From an uncultured Ruminococcus sp. (lineage in GTDB: Bacteria > Bacillota > Clostridia > Oscillospirales > Ruminococcaceae): a DNA stretch of 37,627 bases. Every line of letters starts with the position of its first letter. Position 1 is the stretch's first letter. The notes beneath the pieces are model-generated. The model had not been told where the DNA came from. It made no database searches and was given only the letters and a program-made list of their open reading frames with translations. The translations under genes were made by a program, and so were the position numbers. Shown in pieces: positions 14,728 to 22,950 of this stretch. The DNA is taken from contig CAMCRP010000032.1 of NCBI GenBank assembly GCA_945877315.1, positions 1 through 37,627 of the forward strand. The letters run 5' to 3'.

Positions 14728-15987
14728 TCATTCCTCTTCGTTTTCCTTCGGCATATCTAATGTCAGCCGAATTTTCGAAATACTCTGCTCATTAGCTTCG
14801 GTAACGTTAATGGTGAAAATTCCCGACTTGACGGTTTCTCCCTTTTCGGGGATATGTCCGAAAAGCTCTATTACCCAACCGCCAACAGAGTTTGCTTCGC
14901 TTTCGATAAGATTTTCGGGAAGGTCAAGCTCCTCCAGCATATCCGATGCGGAAAGCTCGGCGGAGATGTCGTAAACATTGTCCGATACCTTTACTATGGC
15001 GGGAATTACCTCGTCGGCTTCGTCATAGATCTCGCCGACCAATTCTTCAATAATATCTTCAAGGGTGACAATACCGCTGGTTCCGCCGTATTGGTCCTTG
15101 ACGATAGCCATGTGGACCTTGTTTTTCTGCATTTCTTTCAGCACCTCGGAAATGGGGCGCATCTCCGAAATAAAGATAGTTTTCTGGATTATTCCCGAAA
15201 TGGAGCGGGGACTGTTTTCCCCCTCAATAAGCATACGGAAGAAGTCACGCTCGTGGATAATTCCCACTATATTGTCAATAGTGTCCTCGTAAACGGGCAG
15301 ACGGGAGTAACATTCGGTGAGGAAAACCTGCTTTATTTCCTCAATGTCCGTGTCCTTTTCAACGGCTGTTACACGGACTCTCGGTATAAGTATCTCCTGG
15401 ACGGAGGTTTCGTCAAATTCCAGAGCAGAGCGGACAAGCTCGCTTTCCTGCTCTTCAAGAACGCCTTCGTCCTCGATCTCGTCAATGATGTACTTTAATT
15501 CGTCCTCGGTAACGCTGGGGTGTTCCTCACCGCTTTTGATAAGCTTGCCCGTCAGCCTTTTCAGCTGCATAAACAGCCATGTTATGGGCTTTAAGATGAA
15601 CATAAACGCCGAAAGCAGCGGAGTGCTTTGGAGTGCCATTTTTTCGGCGTTCTCCTTGGCGAAGGATTTGGGCAGAATCTCACCGAAAATGAGGACTAAC
15701 ACCGTCATGACGGCGGTGGATATGGCAACGCCCTTGTCGCCGAACAGCTGAGTGCAGATGACCGTTCCGAGTGATGCCGAGAAGATGTTCACGATATTGT
15801 TTCCGACTAAGATGGTAGTAAGAACGTTGTCGAAATTTTCGGCAATTTTCAGCGTTTTTTCCGCTTTTTTGTCGCCCTGATTGGCAAGATGCTTCAGTCG
15901 TATCTTATTGACCGAAGAAAACGCTGTTTCCGTCGATGAAAAAAACGCCGACAGAGCCATCAGGACGGCAATTATGACATAATTCAA
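14728..15987 (-). CDS. CNNM/CorC (HlyC-type) membrane protein with CBS domains
   Basis: This 419-residue protein has the standard layout of the CNNM/CorC family, associated with magnesium or divalent cation efflux. The N-terminal DUF21 region (about residues 1-190) begins ALMALSAFFSSTETAFSSVNKIRLK and has several membrane helices. Two CBS repeats follow, with LIPRVRVTAVEKD in the first and GTSGIVTLEDIIEELVGEI in the second. A CorC_HlyC domain ends the protein (NSVGGWVIELFGHIPEKGE). The start is TTG at 15987, with GGAGG eight bases upstream. The name haemolysin is historical and not implied here. Confidence 0.9.
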   Translation of the reverse strand: MNYVIIAVLMALSAFFSSTETAFSSVNKIRLKHLANQGDKKAEKTLKIAENFDNVLTTILVGNNIVNIFSASLGTVICTQLFGDKGVAISTAVMTVLVLIFGEILPKSFAKENAEKMALQSTPLLSAFMFILKPITWLFMQLKRLTGKLIKSGEEHPSVTEDELKYIIDEIEDEGVLEEQESELVRSALEFDETSVQEILIPRVRVTAVEKDTDIEEIKQVFLTECYSRLPVYEDTIDNIVGIIHERDFFRMLIEGENSPRSISGIIQKTIFISEMRPISEVLKEMQKNKVHMAIVKDQYGGTSGIVTLEDIIEELVGEIYDEADEVIPAIVKVSDNVYDISAELSASDMLEELDLPENLIESEANSVGGWVIELFGHIPEKGETVKSGIFTINVTEANEQSISKIRLTLDMPKENEEE

Positions 15988-16031
15988 GAATATGACCTCC
16001 GTAAATTTCTTGCGATTACCGCAAATAATAA

Positions 16032-16064
16032 GAAAATTCTGCCGTTATGGGCGGCAGTATTTTC
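16032..16064 (-). promoter_or_regulatory. Terminator-like hairpin in the CorC leader
   Basis: On the minus strand GAAAATACTGCCG and CGGCAGAATTTTC form a near-perfect stem followed by TTATTATTT. It sits between the candidate promoter (16069-16097: TTTAAA, 17 bp, TAGAAT) and the start codon, where an attenuator could act. Confidence 0.45.
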
Positions 16065-16249
16065 TAACATTCTATCACATTATCACTCCTTTTTAAAGCA
16101 AAATCGATAAAGATTTACCGTTTATTAATATATGGATAACAGATGTATAGAGTAATGCCTTTAATTCCAATGGAAAATGTGTTAAAATAATATTGTATGT
16201 TTGATTTTCATTATAATAGTATATATGTCGAAAGTGAGAAAAATTCCCC

Positions 16250-16732
16250 ATGATAGAAAAGCTTTTCAGAAAAATAGTTTCAATATTCCCAAAGCCCATA
16301 CAGGACCTGTATTACAAGCTGGAATCGGTCATTCTTTACGCATTTTTCGGTGCGCTGACCACTGTCGTGTCCTTTGGCACCCAGTATCTGGCAAGCAGGG
16401 CGGGGTGTACGACTGCCGTATCTACCGTTATTTCGTGGGTATGCGCTGTGACCTTTGCCTTTTTTGTCAACAAATTTTTCGTATTCAAGGAAAACAGCAA
16501 AGGTGCCGCAGATATGCTTAAACAGGCGGGACAGTTCTACGCTGCAAGGCTTGTTTCGGGAGTATTTGAAGTCGTTTTTATGGTTGTCACCGTTGATAAG
16601 CTTGGATTTAGTGAAATGCTTATGAAGCTGATTGCGCAGATATTCATTCTTATTGCAAACTATCTGTTCAGCAAGCTGATAATTTTCAGGAAAAAGACTG
16701 ACGATTCGGAGAAAGGAACAGCGGAAAAATGA
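16250..16732 (+). CDS. GtrA-family membrane protein
   Basis: This 160-residue protein has four predicted membrane helices, beginning YAFFGALTTVVSFGTQYLA, and includes the family's characteristic FAFFVNKFFVF and IANYLFSKLIIF. GtrA-like proteins are thought to help move lipid-linked sugars across the membrane for cell-surface glycosylation. The length is typical. Its stop overlaps the next gene's start (ATGA), so the two are translationally coupled. No glycosyltransferase partner is adjacent. The upstream ribosome binding site is weak. Confidence 0.85.
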   Translation: MIEKLFRKIVSIFPKPIQDLYYKLESVILYAFFGALTTVVSFGTQYLASRAGCTTAVSTVISWVCAVTFAFFVNKFFVFKENSKGAADMLKQAGQFYAARLVSGVFEVVFMVVTVDKLGFSEMLMKLIAQIFILIANYLFSKLIIFRKKTDDSEKGTAEK

Positions 16733-17409
16733 TTTGCGTTACAGGCGATATTCACGGGGACATTACCCGATTTAACAATAAAAATATCCGAAAGCTCCGA
16801 AAAAACGACGTTCTCATTGTCTGCGGCGATTTCGGATTTATCTGGGACGGTACCAAAAAGGAGCAGCGTATCCTAAAAAAGCTGGGGAAAAAGCGGTATT
16901 ACATACTTTTTGCCGACGGATGCCATGAAAATTTTGACCTTTTGCACGAGTACCCCGTGAGCGAGTTCTGCGGCGGAAAGGTCAGAGTTATCAGCGGACG
17001 GCTCATGCACGCTGAAAGGGGCAGCATTTTCAACATTGACGGCAAAAAGGTGTTCATCTTCGGCGGGGGACAGAGTACGGACATTGACATAAGAACCTCT
17101 GCCAAAAAATGGTGGGAGGCTGAGCTCCCCGTAGGCGACGAAATAGCGGTGGGGGCAAGCAATCTGTCTGATAATGGAAATGAAGTTGACTATATCGTTA
17201 CCCATGAGCCGCCGGGGTCGCTGAAGGAGCTTCTCGGCAGAGATACACGTCAGACCAGCGAAATGCACTCATTTTTCGATGCCGTAAAGGAAAATTGCCG
17301 TTTTAAGATGTGGTTTTTCGGAAAATGCCATAAAAACAAGATAATACCGCCAAAATATAAGGCGTTATTTGATGAATGTGTCGTTATCAAAGATCAGAAA
17401 AAAGGATAA
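16729..17409 (+). CDS. Metallophosphoesterase (calcineurin-like)
   Basis: This 226-residue protein belongs to the calcineurin-like phosphoesterases. Seen motifs are GDIHGD (residues 6-11), CGDFGFIWDG, FADGCHENFD, FGGGQS, VTHEPPG and FFGKCHKNK. Compared with the textbook GNH[ED] and GHxH blocks, the Asn is Cys and the first His is Lys. I recall relatives in Clostridia with similarly changed residues, so this may be normal for the subfamily. It overlaps the GtrA gene by four bases. The substrate is unknown. Confidence 0.8.
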   Translation: MICVTGDIHGDITRFNNKNIRKLRKNDVLIVCGDFGFIWDGTKKEQRILKKLGKKRYYILFADGCHENFDLLHEYPVSEFCGGKVRVISGRLMHAERGSIFNIDGKKVFIFGGGQSTDIDIRTSAKKWWEAELPVGDEIAVGASNLSDNGNEVDYIVTHEPPGSLKELLGRDTRQTSEMHSFFDAVKENCRFKMWFFGKCHKNKIIPPKYKALFDECVVIKDQKKG

Positions 17410-17487
17410 AATGTTAATTAACAGTGCAGTTTGTTGGGCTTTGTCATATTTCAGTGGAATTTTCTTCCAAAAATTTCCGAAAACCTC

Positions 17488-17516
17488 TTGATTTTTGGAA
17501 AAGCATATGGTATAAT
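17488..17516 (+). promoter_or_regulatory. Promoter of spo0A
   Basis: TTGATT at 17488-17493, a 17-bp spacer and TATAAT at 17511-17516, ending 33 bases before the start codon. No clear sigma-H promoter or 0A box (TGTCGAA) is seen beside it. Confidence 0.65.
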
Positions 17517-17549
17517 ATGGAAAAGATAAAAAATATGGAGGTTACAACA

Positions 17550-18350
17550 ATGTTAAAGAAAATTAAGGTACTGATTGGCGATAATTCTGAGGAATTCGGT
17601 GTGCAGATAGCTGAGGCACTGCGGACAAGGGGCTTTGCGGTTTCAACAAGACCGAAGGACGGACTTTCCATCTTCGACGGTGTACGGGAGGAAATGCCCG
17701 ATGTTGTTCTCTGCGATGCGGTACTGCCGAATTTTGACGCTGCCGAGCTTATCAGGCGTGTAAATGCGGGTGCGCTGAAAAAGCCGTTTTTCATCGTGAC
17801 TTCCGCATATTCCAGCTTAGCGGTGGAAAGGGAGATAACCCGCAACACCAATGCGTATTTCATGCTAAAGCCCTTTGACAGCGAAACTCTCAGCGAACGG
17901 ATAATTTCCCTGACCGCCATCGGTAATATGCCGAAGGGTGTCCCCGCAAACGAAAATCTGGAGCTTATAGTTACCGAGATGATACATCAGATAGGAATTC
18001 CCGCACATATCAAGGGCTATCATTACCTGCGGACGGCTATCCTCCTTTCGGTGGAAAACAAGGAAATGCTGGAAAGTGTGACCAAGCTTTTATATCCCAC
18101 GGTGGCAAAGCAGTACGAAACCACGGCTTCCAGAGTTGAGCGGGCTATCCGTCACGCTATCGAAACCGCTTGGGACAGGGGCGACATTGACACCATTAAC
18201 TCCCTGTTCGGCTACACGGTCAGCGTCGGCAAGGGTAAGCCCACAAATTCGGAGTTTATCGCACTTATCACCGACAAGCTGCGCCTTGAATACCGTCTGC
18301 GTCATCAGGAAAATCTGCTTTCGGAGAGAAATGCGGCTTCTATGTTTTGA
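17550..18350 (+). CDS. spo0A: Sporulation response regulator Spo0A
   Basis: This 266-residue protein has the length and C-terminus of Spo0A, the master regulator of entry into sporulation. The DNA-binding domain is unmistakable: [54 protein letters not shown] and [19 protein letters not shown]. The receiver domain (1-125) keeps the phosphorylatable Asp in VLCDAVLP and the Lys in MLKPFD, but the acidic pair near residue 11 reads Asp-Asn (LIGDNSEE) instead of Asp-Asp. The ATG at 17550 follows GGAGG; an earlier in-frame start at 17424 overlaps the promoter. spoIVB, its usual neighbour, is absent. Confidence 0.95.
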   Translation: MLKKIKVLIGDNSEEFGVQIAEALRTRGFAVSTRPKDGLSIFDGVREEMPDVVLCDAVLPNFDAAELIRRVNAGALKKPFFIVTSAYSSLAVEREITRNTNAYFMLKPFDSETLSERIISLTAIGNMPKGVPANENLELIVTEMIHQIGIPAHIKGYHYLRTAILLSVENKEMLESVTKLLYPTVAKQYETTASRVERAIRHAIETAWDRGDIDTINSLFGYTVSVGKGKPTNSEFIALITDKLRLEYRLRHQENLLSERNAASMF

Positions 18351-18375
18351 CAAAATCTGTATCTCCACATAAGAA

Positions 18376-18413
18376 AAGGACGCTCGGAGAAATCCGAACG
18401 TCCTTGATTTTTT
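18376..18413 (+). terminator. Terminator of spo0A
   Basis: AAGGACG...CGGA pairs with TCCG...CGTCCTT and is followed by GATTTTTT. It also lies downstream of the convergent glgP gene. Confidence 0.85.
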
Positions 18414-18429
18414 GGTGAGAAACCGATTA

Positions 18430-20787
18430 TTAAAGCTTCCAAAGCTCCTCAGCATACTGCTTAACGGTTCTGTCGGAGGAGAACTTGCCTGCGTTTGCGA
18501 TGTTCATCCAGCATTTCTTGGAGAAATTCTCTCTCTGCTTGTAGTCGTAAAGCGCACGAAGCTTGGTGTCAACATAGCCCTCCAGATCGGTGAGGAGGAA
18601 GTAGTTATCGGGCTTGTGCCAGCTGGTGCCGTTGATAAGGGAGTTGTAAAGCTCGCCGAACATTCCCGTGTCGCCGTCGTTGAAGGTGCCGTCAACAAGG
18701 GTGTTGACAACTCTCTTAACACGCTCGTTCTTGTAGTAGATCTTCTCCTTGGGACGGTAGGTCGCACGGACTCTGTCAAGCTCCTCAACTCTTGCGCCGA
18801 AGATATACTCGTTCTGCCAGCCTGCCTCCTGAACGATCTCAACGTTTGCCCCGTCAAATGTTCCGAGAGTAACTGCGCCGTTGAGCATAAACTTCATATT
18901 TCCTGTACCCGAAGCCTCCAGACCTGCTGTGGATATCTGCTCGGAAATGTCTGCTGCGGGAATAAGCTTCTCAGCGTAGGAAACGTTATAGTTGGAAACG
19001 AAGATAACTCTCAGCTTATCCTTGGTATCGGGGTCGTTGTTTACGAGATTTGCCACTTCATTGATATACTTGATGATGCCCTTTGCCCTGCGGTATGCGG
19101 GAGCAGCCTTTGCACCGAAGATGAAGGCTGTGGGCTGGAGGTCGGGCAGCTTGTTTTCCTTGATCTGGAAATAGAGATCCACGATGGAAAATGCGTTCAG
19201 CAGCTGACGCTTATATTCGTGCAGACGCTTTACCTGAATGTCAAATACCCAATCGGGGGACAGGTCGAAATGCTCTTTTTCCCTGATATAGTCGCAAAGC
19301 TGCTGCTTCTTTGTGCGCTTAATTTCCATAAATCTGCGGATAACGTCGCCGTCGTCAACAAACCTTTCGAGATTTTTCAGCTGGGAAAGGTCGGTTATCC
19401 AGCCGTTTCCGATCTTTTCGGTAATAAGTGCGGACAGCTCGGGATTGCAGAGTCCCAGCCATCTTCTGGGGGTGATACCGTTGGTCTTGTTCTGGAACTT
19501 TTCGGGGTAAAGCTCGTACCATTCCTTGAGAGCGTCGGTTTTCAGGATATTGGTATGCAGCTCCGCAACGCCGTTTACATAGGTTCCTGCAAAGATAGCC
19601 ATTCTAGCCATGTGGATAACGCTGCCGTCAACGATAAGTCTGCGGTTAATGCCGTTTTCGTCAACGCCCTTAGCGGCAAGCTCCTTTTTCAGACGCTCGT
19701 TTATCATCAGGATTATCTCGTAAACTGTGGGGATAACGCTCTTGAACAGGGGGATATTCCACTTTTCCAGAGCCTCAGCCATTACGGTGTGGTTGGTGTA
19801 GCTGCAGGTTTTAGCGGCAATATCGAAGGCTTCATTGAAGGACATACCTTCCTTGAACATAAATATTCTGATAAGCTCGGGGATAGCCACAGTGGGGTGG
19901 GTATCGTTCAGCTGAACGGCATAGCTTTCCGCGAATTTGGAGAAATCGCTGCCGTGCTTTTTCTTGTACTTTCTGATAATATCCTGAATAGATGCGGAAA
20001 CGAAGAAATACTGCTGTTTAAGGCGGAGTCTGCGTCCCTTTTCGGTGTTGTCGTTGGGATAGAGGACGTTAGTGATAGCTTCTGCCATGATCTCGTCATT
20101 GGACGCTTCAACATAGTTCTGATTGTCGAACTCGCCGAACTTGAACTTGTCAAGGGCTTCTGCCTGCCAAAGTCTGAGAGTGTTTACAGAGCTCATTCCG
20201 TAGCCTATAATAGGTGTGTCGTAGGGAACAGCCATTACTGCCTGATCCGCAAATTCAACGAGAACGGCGTCATTTTCCGCACGAATACTCCAAGCGTCGC
20301 CGTGGGAGAGCCAAACATCTGCGGTTTCTGTCTGGAAGCCGTTGTAAATGCCCTGCTTGAACAGACCGTAGCGGTATCTGATACCATAGCCGTCCAGAGG
20401 GATATTGCAGGAAGCAGCGGAGTCAAGGAAGCACGCCGCAAGACGTCCCAGACCGCCGTTTCCGAGAGCGGCGTCCTCAATATCCTCGAGAACGTTCAGG
20501 TCGATGCCGTTTTCCGAGAATACTTCCTTTGCGGTGTCAAGGAGATTTGCACAGTAGAGATTGTTGAACACTGCACGTCCCATAAGGAACTCTGCGGAGA
20601 GGTAGTAAGCACGTCTGCCGCTTGCCTGACGCTCCTCTGTTTCACACCATTTGGGCATAATGTCAGCCATAACAGCCCTTGCAACGGCGTTATGCAGCTG
20701 ATAGGGGGCAGCCTCTTTAAGGGTTACCCTGTAATCGGTCATAAGATTTCCGCTTACTGCGGAGAGAAACTGTTCTTTGTTCATCAT
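18430..20787 (-). CDS. glgP: Glycogen/starch phosphorylase
   Basis: This 785-residue pyridoxal-phosphate enzyme releases glucose 1-phosphate from glycogen or starch. The cofactor site EASGTGNMKFMLNGAVTLGT with its Lys is present, as are GNGGLGRLAACF near the N-terminus, QLNDTHPTVAIPEL and NGITPRRWL. The length is typical for the bacterial enzyme. The start at 20787 is taken because AAAGGA lies nine bases upstream; the ATG at 20805 in the same frame is too close to its own GAAAGGAA. It is transcribed alone toward spo0A. A long opposite-strand frame across it is a shadow of biased codons. Confidence 0.95.
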   Translation of the reverse strand: MMNKEQFLSAVSGNLMTDYRVTLKEAAPYQLHNAVARAVMADIMPKWCETEERQASGRRAYYLSAEFLMGRAVFNNLYCANLLDTAKEVFSENGIDLNVLEDIEDAALGNGGLGRLAACFLDSAASCNIPLDGYGIRYRYGLFKQGIYNGFQTETADVWLSHGDAWSIRAENDAVLVEFADQAVMAVPYDTPIIGYGMSSVNTLRLWQAEALDKFKFGEFDNQNYVEASNDEIMAEAITNVLYPNDNTEKGRRLRLKQQYFFVSASIQDIIRKYKKKHGSDFSKFAESYAVQLNDTHPTVAIPELIRIFMFKEGMSFNEAFDIAAKTCSYTNHTVMAEALEKWNIPLFKSVIPTVYEIILMINERLKKELAAKGVDENGINRRLIVDGSVIHMARMAIFAGTYVNGVAELHTNILKTDALKEWYELYPEKFQNKTNGITPRRWLGLCNPELSALITEKIGNGWITDLSQLKNLERFVDDGDVIRRFMEIKRTKKQQLCDYIREKEHFDLSPDWVFDIQVKRLHEYKRQLLNAFSIVDLYFQIKENKLPDLQPTAFIFGAKAAPAYRRAKGIIKYINEVANLVNNDPDTKDKLRVIFVSNYNVSYAEKLIPAADISEQISTAGLEASGTGNMKFMLNGAVTLGTFDGANVEIVQEAGWQNEYIFGARVEELDRVRATYRPKEKIYYKNERVKRVVNTLVDGTFNDGDTGMFGELYNSLINGTSWHKPDNYFLLTDLEGYVDTKLRALYDYKQRENFSKKCWMNIANAGKFSSDRTVKQYAEELWKL

Positions 20788-20841
20788 AAAGCTAATTCCT
20801 TTCATTTCCTTTCGGGGGTTACAATTACAGTTATCTTTTAC

Positions 20842-20870
20842 AGTTTATCACATTTTATGAAGTAACGCAA
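20842..20870 (-). promoter_or_regulatory. Candidate promoter of glgP
   Basis: On the minus strand there is TTGCGT at 20870-20865, a 17-bp spacer and TAAACT at 20847-20842, about 55 bases before the start. Confidence 0.45.
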
Positions 20871-20995
20871 GGGAATTTGAGCAATTTTGCCTATTTGCAC
20901 GGGATTTGACAGGTATTTTTATATGGTCTGCACAAAACGCACAATGCTTTGGAAGATAATAATATAATACACAAAATCTTATTTGTTTATTTGTA

Positions 20996-21024
20996 TTGAT
21001 ATTGCACCGAAATAATGGTACAAT
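20996..21024 (+). promoter_or_regulatory. Promoter of the RelB-like gene
   Basis: TTGATA at 20996-21001, a 17-bp spacer and TACAAT at 21019-21024 precede the start codon by 25 bases. Confidence 0.7.
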
Positions 21025-21049
21025 GTATATACGAAAGGAGCGTGTTATT

Positions 21050-21322
21050 ATGGCACAGACCAGTTTCAGCATAAGAATGGACGAGGATCTTAAAAAGCAG
21101 TTTAGCATACTTTGCGACAGCATTGGAATGAATATGACCACCGCTTTCTGTATTTTTGCCAAAAAGGCGGTCAGCGAGCAGCGTATACCCTTTGAACTTA
21201 CTGCAAATGACCCGTTTTACAGCGATTCCAATATGAAACATCTTGATAAGGTGATAAACGGCATTAAAAACGGAACGGCGAAGCTTACCGAGCATAGCCT
21301 TATTGAGGCAGATAACGAATGA
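21050..21322 (+). CDS. RelB/DinJ-family antitoxin, without a toxin gene
   Basis: This 90-residue protein has the ribbon-helix-helix of RelB/DinJ antitoxins: TSFSIRMDEDLKKQFSILCDSIGMNMTTAFCIFAKKAV, then the usual QRIPFEL. Such proteins bind their own operator and block a RelE or YafQ toxin. A strong GAAAGGAG site supports the ATG at 21050. The stop overlaps a downstream ATG in the manner of toxin coupling (ATGA at 21319), but that frame ends after five codons, so no toxin remains. Either it is an orphan antitoxin or its partner was lost. Confidence 0.88.
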   Translation: MAQTSFSIRMDEDLKKQFSILCDSIGMNMTTAFCIFAKKAVSEQRIPFELTANDPFYSDSNMKHLDKVINGIKNGTAKLTEHSLIEADNE

Positions 21323-21336
21323 AAATATTGTCATAA
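21319..21336 (+). pseudogene. Possible five-codon stub of a lost toxin gene
   Basis: The ATG overlapping the antitoxin stop reads Met-Lys-Ile-Leu-Ser then TAA. The four-base overlap is the usual toxin start geometry. A MITE-like repeat begins 47 bases further on. This is inference from position only. Confidence 0.3.
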
Positions 21337-21382
21337 ACCATATATTTCGCTATGCGGGCAATATGCGTCCCTTACAATTGTG

Positions 21383-21456
21383 TTAGGGAACTGCTGAGTT
21401 AATCGACATTTTTATTGTTGTCTAAGTGACGTATCTATGTGGGTGTTTTCCTATAA
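21383..21456. repeat. MITE-like dispersed repeat, copy 2
   Basis: It starts TTAGGGAACTGCTGAGTTAA and shares AATCGACATTT, a CTAAGTGA/GAGTGA block and GTGGGT-TTTTCCT with the copy at 6563-6641. The GGGAA/TTTCC ends are imperfect inverted repeats. A fragment of its start (TTAGGGAACTG) also occurs at 5262. Confidence 0.6.
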
Positions 21457-21457
21457 A

Positions 21458-21512
21458 CATTCATAACTCCACACTAAAAATTTCCACTTTTCACTTTCCA
21501 CTCTTCACATTT
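21458..21512. repeat. Heptad element, copy F
   Basis: It consists mainly of the right-arm style: TCCACACT, TTTCCACTTTTCACTTTCC, ACTCTTCACATT. It directly follows the MITE-like repeat and ends just before the tmcAL promoter. Confidence 0.7.
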
Positions 21513-21522
21513 AAAAAACCTC

Positions 21523-21551
21523 TTGCAATCCATATAAAAATATGTTATAAT
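21523..21551 (+). promoter_or_regulatory. Promoter of tmcAL
   Basis: TTGCAA at 21523-21528, a 17-bp spacer and TATAAT at 21546-21551, with a leader of about 56 bases. Confidence 0.7.
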
Positions 21552-21614
21552 AGTATATGTATCATCTGCCGCATATAATTCGGCGGCAAAACAGAAAAAC
21601 GGAGGAATAACAAA

Positions 21615-22904
21615 ATGAAAACTTACGGTATTGTTTGTGAATATAACCCTTTCCATAACGGACACAAATATCAGATCGAAGAAACCAAGAAGCAGACAGG
21701 CGCAGACCACATTGTTGCAATAATGAGCGGCAACTATGTTCAGAGGGGCGATGTTGCTATTATCGACAAGTTCAAGAGAGCGCAGATCGCTGTTCAGAAC
21801 GGCGTTGACCTGGTAGTTGAGCTGCCTGTTCCCTACACTCTGACAAATGCTCAGACCTTTGCAAGAGCGTCCGTGTATATGCTGAACGCTCTGGGTGTTG
21901 TGGACGGAATTTCCTTCGGCAGTGAGTGCGGCGACCTTGACCTGCTGAAAAATGCGGCTGTTGCGGCTGCGGCTGTTTCCGTTCCCGAGAAGGTAAAACC
22001 CCTTCTGGAGGAGGGCGAATCCTATCCCTCCGCTGTTGCGAAGCTGGTAAATACCGAGTATGGTCCTATGGTGGGTGAGGTGTTCAATTCTCCCAATAAT
22101 ATCCTTGCGGTGGAGTATTTAAAGGCTATTACAGATTTCTACAAGGCTGATACTGCCGCAAAGGAAAAGGCTATTGAAGATGCCAAGAGCAAGGGCGAGG
22201 AGATCGACGAAAGCAAGTTCCCCGAGCTCAGGGAGCTGGAAACATTTACCGTAAAAAGGACTGCGGGACACGACAGCGACGAAACCGCCGAGGGCAAATT
22301 CGCAAGTGCGTCCGCTATCCGCAGAATGATCGAGGACGGCGAGGATTTCTCCGCATACGTTCCCGCTGAAACTGTTGCGGCTGTAAATGAGTATGACGAC
22401 AAGGATCAGCTCTGCTATTTCGACAATCTGGAAAGAGAGCTGCTTTACAGAATGAGAACCGTTTCTCCTCAGGATCTGAGTCAGCTGGCTGACGTTGACG
22501 AGGGACTTGTAAACAGAATGTTCCAGGTGGGCAGAGTTGCCGTTTCTCTGGAGGATCTTATAAATGGCGTCAAGACAAAGCGTTATCCCGAGGCAAGAAT
22601 AAGAAGGCTGCTTCTCTGCGCTATGCTGGGTATCAGAAAGAACGAGCTGCAGGCTCCCCCTCCATTCGGCAGAATTCTCGCCCTTAACGAGAGAGGTGCG
22701 GAGATACTTTCCGAAGCAAAGGGCAAGGCAAGAATGGTATTCGGCACATCGCTGAAAGCCATTGCGGATATGGACAATCAGATGTTTAAGCACTATGCGG
22801 CTATGTCCTCTATCACTACCGATGTTTACGGTCTGGCTTCAAGGGAAATTCGCCCCTGCGGAGTTGATTTCACCACACCGGTTCAGGTAATGAAGAACAT
22901 CTAA
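21615..22904 (+). CDS. tmcAL: tRNA(Met) cytidine acetate ligase
   Basis: This 429-residue protein is the TmcAL (formerly YlbM) enzyme, which uses ATP and acetate to make N4-acetylcytidine at the wobble position of elongator tRNA-Met. The nucleotidyltransferase opening GIVCEYNPFHNGHKYQIEE contains the HNGH ATP site. MSGNYVQRGDVAIIDKF and FGSECGDLDLL are also characteristic. The length is slightly longer than the usual 400, with an insertion around residues 175-200 rich in Lys and Glu. A CGGAGGAA site precedes the ATG. Confidence 0.93.
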   Translation: MKTYGIVCEYNPFHNGHKYQIEETKKQTGADHIVAIMSGNYVQRGDVAIIDKFKRAQIAVQNGVDLVVELPVPYTLTNAQTFARASVYMLNALGVVDGISFGSECGDLDLLKNAAVAAAAVSVPEKVKPLLEEGESYPSAVAKLVNTEYGPMVGEVFNSPNNILAVEYLKAITDFYKADTAAKEKAIEDAKSKGEEIDESKFPELRELETFTVKRTAGHDSDETAEGKFASASAIRRMIEDGEDFSAYVPAETVAAVNEYDDKDQLCYFDNLERELLYRMRTVSPQDLSQLADVDEGLVNRMFQVGRVAVSLEDLINGVKTKRYPEARIRRLLLCAMLGIRKNELQAPPPFGRILALNERGAEILSEAKGKARMVFGTSLKAIADMDNQMFKHYAAMSSITTDVYGLASREIRPCGVDFTTPVQVMKNI

Positions 22905-22910
22905 TATTTC

Positions 22911-22938
22911 GGCGGGCGGTAAAAATCGTCCGCCTTTT
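22911..22938 (+). terminator. Partial terminator after tmcAL
   Basis: A GGCGG...CCGCC stem ends in TTTTTT immediately before the HAD gene's ribosome binding site. Some read-through is likely. Confidence 0.5.
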
Positions 22939-22950
22939 TTGGAGGAAATT

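Noticed and set aside
18412-20865. Long plus-strand frame opposite glgP (817 codons)
   Set aside because: It mirrors the glgP coding strand, has no ribosome binding site and reads as Leu/Val-rich low-complexity protein without any motif. It is a shadow caused by biased codon use.
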